A stretch of DNA of 64,000 bases from JBCDBD01 sp039184335. GTDB taxonomy: Bacteria; Bacteroidota; Bacteroidia; Flavobacteriales; Flavobacteriaceae. Under the pieces are notes generated by a model. The model made no database searches. It saw only the letters and a list, made by a program, of their open reading frames with translations, and was not told the origin of the DNA. Position numbers and translations under genes: made by a program. The DNA is taken from positions 1-64,000 of the forward strand of contig JBCDBD010000004.1 in the NCBI GenBank assembly GCA_039184335.1, written 5' to 3'. Of the stretch, positions 59,781 through 64,000 are shown in pieces (the stretch's first letter is position 1; each line of letters starts with the position of its first letter).

Positions 59781-61427
59781 TTACAACTTTTTTGTTTCGA
59801 TGTAGAAATTCTTATCAAAAACCACGTCTGCCCCATCCAAGGTCTCCGTTTTCCAATTTGAATTTGGAAACAGCCATTTTTCCTTTTCGTCTACGAAGGC
59901 GCGTATGGGCATGTCAAAACCGTCCGTTATCTGTATATACCGGTAAGTGATGGTTTTGTCTTTCAAGGTATACTCCAATGTGGGAACCATCGTAGTTCGT
60001 AGGTACTGATTGAAAAACGCGGTGAGGTCTTTACCCGTTTCCCTGCTCAAATAGGTTTCAATTTGGCGTGTAGTGACCGTTTGATGATAGAATGTTTTGT
60101 TCAATCCCCTCAAGATTTTTCGCCAAAGCCCATCATCTTCTATCAATTGGCGTAGGGTGTGTAGCATGTTGGCCCCTTTGTAGTACATATCACCTGAACC
60201 TTCTTTATTGAGGTTGTAGCGCCCAATGATAGGCTTGTCATTGCGAATATTGGTCCGTGTTCCGATAACGTAGGCAGAAGAGGCTTCTCGGCCAAAATGA
60301 TAGTCTAAGTATAGGTTTTCAGAATATGCCGTAAAGCCTTCATGGATCCACATATCGGCGATGTCCTTATAGGTAATGTTGTTGGCAAACCATTCATGGC
60401 CTGCTTCATGAATGATGATGAAATCGAATTTCAGTCCCCAGCCGGATCCTGAGAGATCTCTACCCAAATAGCCATTTTGATACTGATTTCCGTAGGTCAC
60501 CGAGCTTTGGTGTTCCATTCCCAAATACGGAACCTCAACGAGTTTGAACCCATCTTCATAAAAAGGGTAGGGACCGAACCAATGCTCAAAGGCATCCAGC
60601 ATTTTTGGGGTCTGCTTGAACTGCTTCTTGGCCTTTTCAAGATTGTCGCGCAACACATAATAGTCTAAATCAAGTTCCCCATTTTCACCTTGGTATTTTT
60701 CTGAAAAATGTACATAATCACCTACATTAACGTTTACCCCATAATTGTTGATGGGGTTATTGACAAACCAGTGATAGGTGGTCGTACCATTGTGTTCTTC
60801 TACCTTTCGTAATCTTCCGTTCGAGACATCCATGAGCTCTTTGGGCACTTTTATGCTCATGAGCATACTGTCGACCTCATCGTACATATGGTCTTTGTTG
60901 GGCCACCAGACACTTGCCCCTAGACCTTGGCATGAGGTGGCTACAAAATGATTGCCATTAGCATCTTTCTTCCATGAAAAACCACCATCCCAAGGGGCTC
61001 TTACCGCTTCTTTGGGATATCCGGAATAGTAAATCGTGATTTCATTGAAGTCCCCTTTTTGTTGTGATTTTTCCAGTAAGACGTGATAAGCATTGGCACC
61101 CTCTTTTTTATAAGAAAGTTCTTTTTGGCCTTGAACGATTTTTTCAATTTTTAGAGGGGGCTGCAAATCAATTTGCATTACATTTTTTTCTTCCAAAACC
61201 TCATAGCGAATGGTGTTTTTGCCTGAAATAAACTTTTGGTCTGGTTTGATTTCAATATCAAGATGGTAGTAATTCAAATCCCACCATTCCCGTTCTGGTG
61301 TGATGCTTCCCCTTAAAAAATCATCTCTGGTATAGCTTAGTTCTTGTTGGGTCTGTGCGCCTAAAAAAATGGGACAAAGCACTGAAATTGAAAATAGGAA
61401 ACAACGGTATGGAACGTTTTTTTTCAT
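59781..61427 (-). CDS. M1 family metallopeptidase
   Basis: A 548-residue exported zinc peptidase of family M1 (signal peptide 1-24, ending FLGAQ). The zinc motif is HEAGHEWFANN, with His at residues 340 and 344, the catalytic Glu at 341 and the third ligand Glu at about 363 (MWIHEGFTAYSENLY). The exopeptidase loop reads YLGMEHQSSVTY, where GMEH replaces the classical GAMEN. It is about 300 residues shorter than aminopeptidase N, which is normal for this bacterial subfamily. It probably works in the periplasm or on the surface. Its ATG overlaps by 4 nt the stop of a small membrane-protein frame. Confidence 0.93.
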   Translation of the reverse strand: MKKNVPYRCFLFSISVLCPIFLGAQTQQELSYTRDDFLRGSITPEREWWDLNYYHLDIEIKPDQKFISGKNTIRYEVLEEKNVMQIDLQPPLKIEKIVQGQKELSYKKEGANAYHVLLEKSQQKGDFNEITIYYSGYPKEAVRAPWDGGFSWKKDANGNHFVATSCQGLGASVWWPNKDHMYDEVDSMLMSIKVPKELMDVSNGRLRKVEEHNGTTTYHWFVNNPINNYGVNVNVGDYVHFSEKYQGENGELDLDYYVLRDNLEKAKKQFKQTPKMLDAFEHWFGPYPFYEDGFKLVEVPYLGMEHQSSVTYGNQYQNGYLGRDLSGSGWGLKFDFIIIHEAGHEWFANNITYKDIADMWIHEGFTAYSENLYLDYHFGREASSAYVIGTRTNIRNDKPIIGRYNLNKEGSGDMYYKGANMLHTLRQLIEDDGLWRKILRGLNKTFYHQTVTTRQIETYLSRETGKDLTAFFNQYLRTTMVPTLEYTLKDKTITYRYIQITDGFDMPIRAFVDEKEKWLFPNSNWKTETLDGADVVFDKNFYIETKKL

Positions 61428-61639
61428 AGAGGTTTAATTATACTTTTTTCAAAATAGGCACCGCGAAAATAATATAAAGGGTTTAGAAGTGTACAGGTTA
61501 TCCCTGGTAATGCCCAAAACCCTGGGTTTAATTGCTTTGTTCGATCAATAAATAGTACGAAGACCAGCGCCTGTATGGCATAGATACAGACCAGGTCACT
61601 TAAAGTCACTATTTCGACAATGTTATGTACATATTTCAC
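61424..61639 (-). CDS. Small membrane protein coupled to M1 peptidase gene
   Basis: A 71-residue frame with two hydrophobic stretches (LVCIYAIQALVFVLFIDRTK near residue 16 and GFWALPGITCTLLNPLYYFR near 40) and a basic end. Its stop overlaps the start of the M1 peptidase gene by 4 nt (ATGA), and it begins 9 bases after the stop of the propeller/NTF2-like gene. That placement supports a real, translationally coupled gene. I do not recognise a family. Confidence 0.55.
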   Translation of the reverse strand: MKYVHNIVEIVTLSDLVCIYAIQALVFVLFIDRTKQLNPGFWALPGITCTLLNPLYYFRGAYFEKSIIKPL

Positions 61640-61648
61640 GTAGGAAAA

Positions 61649-63175
61649 TTATTGCAAAAAAGTGACTTTGGCAATCTTACCATTTTCAACCTCATAAATA
61701 GCTACAGCAGTGAAGTTTGAACCGTTTGCCGTAATGTATTCTTCGTCAATTACTTTATTTCCAATCACGATTCGGTTCTTAATGGTACAATTAAGGTCTG
61801 GGGTAGCTTCAAAAAAGCCTTGATAGCGTTCCTTCATTTTTGATTGTCCTTCACTGAAAAGCTTATCGGGGTAATTGAAAAGTCGAATGTCTTCGGCATA
61901 AGTGGCCATAAAGGGTTCAATATTTCTGTTGTTATAGGCATTCAATTGCTCCTGTACTATGGTCTCTTCATCTTTGGTTTCCCACTCTTGAAAAATGAAG
62001 GTCATGGATTCGATAAAGCCGTTTTTGATTTCATAGATGGCCACTTGATGGTTATTGCGCCCGTCAACAGTACCGATCTCCTCATCAATGACCTTGTTGC
62101 CAACGACGATACGTTTGATGACCTCTACTTTTGCCTTTTTGGCATTGGCGTAAAAGCGTTCGTAATTTTCGCTCATTTTGGCTTTGCCCACATACATGGT
62201 ATCGTTAGAAAAACGCTGTACCAAAACATTTTCACTATAGCAAGATAGAAACCCGTTCAGATCACGGTCGTTGAATGTTTCTACTTGTTTTTGTACAACA
62301 GCAACAGGAGATTCTTCGGCAACAAAGGCCAAGCGGTCATTTTTTTGGTTGACCGCAATGCGGGTAATATTGGCAATCTCTTCTTTGTTAAAGCGCATAA
62401 CGGTACTCCATAGCGTGTCTTTTTGAGGATGGTATTTTAAGACGTTACGCTGCGCTCCGGTCAAAATAGTACCATCATTCAGCCAACAGATGTCTTCATT
62501 GTTTTTGTATGTGTTGGCAATTTTTTTTGTGGCCCCACTGACGGGATCAATTGACATTATCTCATAACGGTTCCCTTGCTTGCTGATATAGCTGATCAGG
62601 TTTGAATTCGGTATTTTCAATAAACAACGCCCTACATTCTTTTGGACGATGTAATTAGAACCATCTTTCAGGTTACTGACCATCAGATCAAGTCGGTTTT
62701 CAGCCAGCACCGATGAAACAAGAATATGATCGTTGTGCCATACATGGTAGCCCACCTTCAAATCCTTGATCAAGGTATTGGACTTTCCGGTCTCAATGTC
62801 GTATTGGTACAAGCGCTGCAATCCGTCCAAATCTAAGCGAATTGCCGAAATGGCAGCTTTGCCTGGTATTTTCAATGGGGAATATTCACTGCCGGTAGGG
62901 GTATCTGTGATCCATGAACTGGTACTGCCCTCTTCAATATCAAACCTGCGGATGTCGGTCTGGTCGGCCCGGGTCGATGAAAATAACACGGTATTATCAT
63001 TTAAAAATGAGGGTTGGTTGTCATATCCGTCGTTATTTGAGATATTCTTTGGATTGGATAGCACCGGGGTACCCTCTTCCAGTTTTAGGTCGAAGAGGTA
63101 AACTTCGGTGTTGGCTTGTGCGTTCAAGACTTGGGCAATGGTTAAAAAGCACAATACATGAAAAAGTTTTGCCAT
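61649..63175 (-). CDS. Exported propeller protein with two NTF2/SnoaL-like domains
   Basis: A 508-residue exported protein from the ATG at 63175 (MAKLFHVLCFLTIAQVLNAQ, signal peptide). The N-terminal 265 residues form a TolB/WD40-like propeller (TRADQTDIRRFDIEEGSTSS, ILVSSVLAENRLDLMVSNLK, ICWLNDGTILTGAQRNVLKY). Two NTF2/SnoaL-like domains follow, about 275-390 (QVETFNDRDLNGFLSCYSEN) and 395-508 (QLNAYNNRNIEPFMATYAED), similar to each other and so an internal duplication. Earlier in-frame ATGs reach into the trehalose gene and lack a signal peptide. It lies 7 bases after that gene. Function unknown. Confidence 0.85.
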   Translation of the reverse strand: MAKLFHVLCFLTIAQVLNAQANTEVYLFDLKLEEGTPVLSNPKNISNNDGYDNQPSFLNDNTVLFSSTRADQTDIRRFDIEEGSTSSWITDTPTGSEYSPLKIPGKAAISAIRLDLDGLQRLYQYDIETGKSNTLIKDLKVGYHVWHNDHILVSSVLAENRLDLMVSNLKDGSNYIVQKNVGRCLLKIPNSNLISYISKQGNRYEIMSIDPVSGATKKIANTYKNNEDICWLNDGTILTGAQRNVLKYHPQKDTLWSTVMRFNKEEIANITRIAVNQKNDRLAFVAEESPVAVVQKQVETFNDRDLNGFLSCYSENVLVQRFSNDTMYVGKAKMSENYERFYANAKKAKVEVIKRIVVGNKVIDEEIGTVDGRNNHQVAIYEIKNGFIESMTFIFQEWETKDEETIVQEQLNAYNNRNIEPFMATYAEDIRLFNYPDKLFSEGQSKMKERYQGFFEATPDLNCTIKNRIVIGNKVIDEEYITANGSNFTAVAIYEVENGKIAKVTFLQ

Positions 63176-63182
63176 GGTACGA

Positions 63183-64000
63183 TCAATTAACAAAATGCTG
63201 TAACAGTTCCCTGACTTTTTTGGTGTTTTCGACATGGTATTTGGCATATGTTTTTTTGATGCCGACCTTAACGGTGACCGCTGTTTTTGGAAGTTCTTGG
63301 AACATAAATTCATCTGTCCAGTCATCGCCAATGGCGAAAGTGAAATCGTAATCCTCTTCTGCCAAGATCTTAGCGGCTGCCCTACCTTTGTTGACATTAC
63401 TGCTCTTGATTTCCATCACCTTATTGCCGGCCAAGACACTGATATCATCATTGCCGATCAAACTGGTCAGTACCGTATTCAGTTCCGTTGCCCTTTTTTC
63501 ACCAAAGTCAGGATCCGTATTGCGGTAATGCCATGCCAGGGAATAGTTTTTTTCTTCGATGAAAGATCCTGGGGTCCGGTCCACAAAAGATTCCAATACG
63601 GGTCGTATTTTTTCCATCCAATCATTTTTCACCTTCTCCAAAAGTTTGAAAGTCTCCCCATTTCGTGAGATCCAAACACCATGTTCAACGATCATATTAT
63701 ACTTTTTGGGCAAAAACCACTTGGTAAAGGTTTGTTTATCCCTTCCACTGATTAAAAATACCGTAGTGTTCCTTTGCAGGTTAAGGGCATCCAAAAGTTG
63801 GTAGAGTGCCTCATCTGGCGAGGCTTTCTGGGGATCTTTATGAAATCCGGCCAAGGTGCCATCGTAGTCCAAAAAAAGCAATTTCTTTTTCGCCTTCGAA
63901 TAGTCACCGATAATAGTTGCTAGAATGGTATTGTTCAGTTTTTTGGATACATAGGTGGGATTTCCGTTTTTTTGACCGTTTAGCGCATGCATGAATTCAT
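63183..64000 (-). CDS. Trehalose-6-phosphate phosphatase part of a trehalose-6-phosphate synthase/phosphatase, truncated by the window edge
   Basis: The visible product is the OtsB (HAD family) domain of trehalose synthesis, which dephosphorylates trehalose 6-phosphate. HAD motifs are LLFLDYDGTLAGFHKD (nucleophile Asp), VFLISGRDKQTF, the Lys block NKVMEIKSSNVNKGRAAAKI and AIGDDWTDEFMF. The reading frame is open to the end of the window: the codons before MHALNG read EF, like the end of a GT20 synthase domain followed by the linker. It is therefore probably the 3' end of a bifunctional synthase/phosphatase of about 735 residues. The ATG at 63992 might instead start a separate phosphatase. It lies 7 bases before the propeller gene. 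Confidence 0.82.
   Translation of the reverse strand, partial: EFMHALNGQKNGNPTYVSKKLNNTILATIIGDYSKAKKKLLFLDYDGTLAGFHKDPQKASPDEALYQLLDALNLQRNTTVFLISGRDKQTFTKWFLPKKYNMIVEHGVWISRNGETFKLLEKVKNDWMEKIRPVLESFVDRTPGSFIEEKNYSLAWHYRNTDPDFGEKRATELNTVLTSLIGNDDISVLAGNKVMEIKSSNVNKGRAAAKILAEEDYDFTFAIGDDWTDEFMFQELPKTAVTVKVGIKKTYAKYHVENTKKVRELLQHFVN

Noticed and set aside
1..64000. CRISPR arrays, tRNA or rRNA genes, integrases, transposases
   Set aside because: No regularly spaced direct repeats, cloverleaf or rRNA-like stretches, and no recombinase protein were recognised on either strand.

Overview
The window reads as a chromosomal segment of a marine-type member of the Flavobacteriaceae (Bacteroidota). 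The reasons are the moderately AT-rich composition, AT-rich leaders without clear Shine-Dalgarno sequences, promoter-like TAnnTTTG hexamers, a PorP/SprF protein of the type IX secretion family, a carboxypeptidase-D-like plug TonB receptor, LytS/LytTR signalling with 2TM proteins, and many family-restricted envelope proteins (DUF2807, DUF2141, DUF2490, PspC/PadR, LETM1-related). Genus cannot be fixed from the sequence alone. No rRNA, tRNA, CRISPR array, integrase or transposase was seen.

Layout. 0-2.4 kb: an FMN reductase/LLM flavoprotein pair and a secreted coiled-coil protein. 2.5-4.6 kb: a large secreted IgGFc-binding/DUF11 protein. 4.8-13.4 kb: a nucleoside/ribose locus. A LacI-type regulator heads a tightly packed leftward operon of two FG-GAP/VCBS proteins and two secreted nucleoside hydrolases; divergently, ribokinase and a GRP-type sugar transporter run rightward. 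A perfect 24-bp palindrome lies between them and is the obvious operator. The logic is release of ribose outside the cytoplasm, import and phosphorylation. 13.6-25.5 kb: housekeeping and stress genes (thioredoxin reductase, DUF2807/PspC/PadR cluster, DUF4870, AIM24, DUF2461, NudK-type Nudix, PBP4-type carboxypeptidase, OxyR with both redox cysteines). 25.8-29 kb: PorP/SprF with a SPOR-like tail, DoxX, PaiB-like flavin protein.

29.3-36.2 kb is the most distinctive region: a TonB-dependent receptor, a secreted TPR-like protein, a LytS-type histidine kinase carrying a C-terminal 2TM domain, five consecutive small stand-alone 2TM proteins, and a LytTR response regulator, all on one strand with very short gaps or overlaps from the kinase-side gene onward. 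It looks like a membrane signalling module with six paralogous 2TM units.

36.2-42.5 kb: LETM1-related protein, DUF547 lipoprotein, OmpW-type porin, an ECF42-type sigma factor with its DGPF/YciI partner, an isochorismatase-like hydrolase and a degenerate SDR. 42.3-43.7 kb: palindromic intergenic repeats, a decayed SRPBCC gene and a DNA/RNA endonuclease. 43.9-47.9 kb: the tesA/ybbA/ybbP arrangement. 48-56 kb: repeats, YdeI-like proteins, an alpha/beta-hydrolase-OsmC fusion, DUF2490 and VPS10/sortilin-like propeller proteins, and an MFS transporter. 56.3-64 kb: a ThuA/sugar dehydrogenase/PKD/cytochrome c lipoprotein, an M1 metallopeptidase with a small coupled membrane protein, a propeller protein with two NTF2-like domains, and the phosphatase end of a trehalose-6-phosphate synthase/phosphatase that runs off the window.
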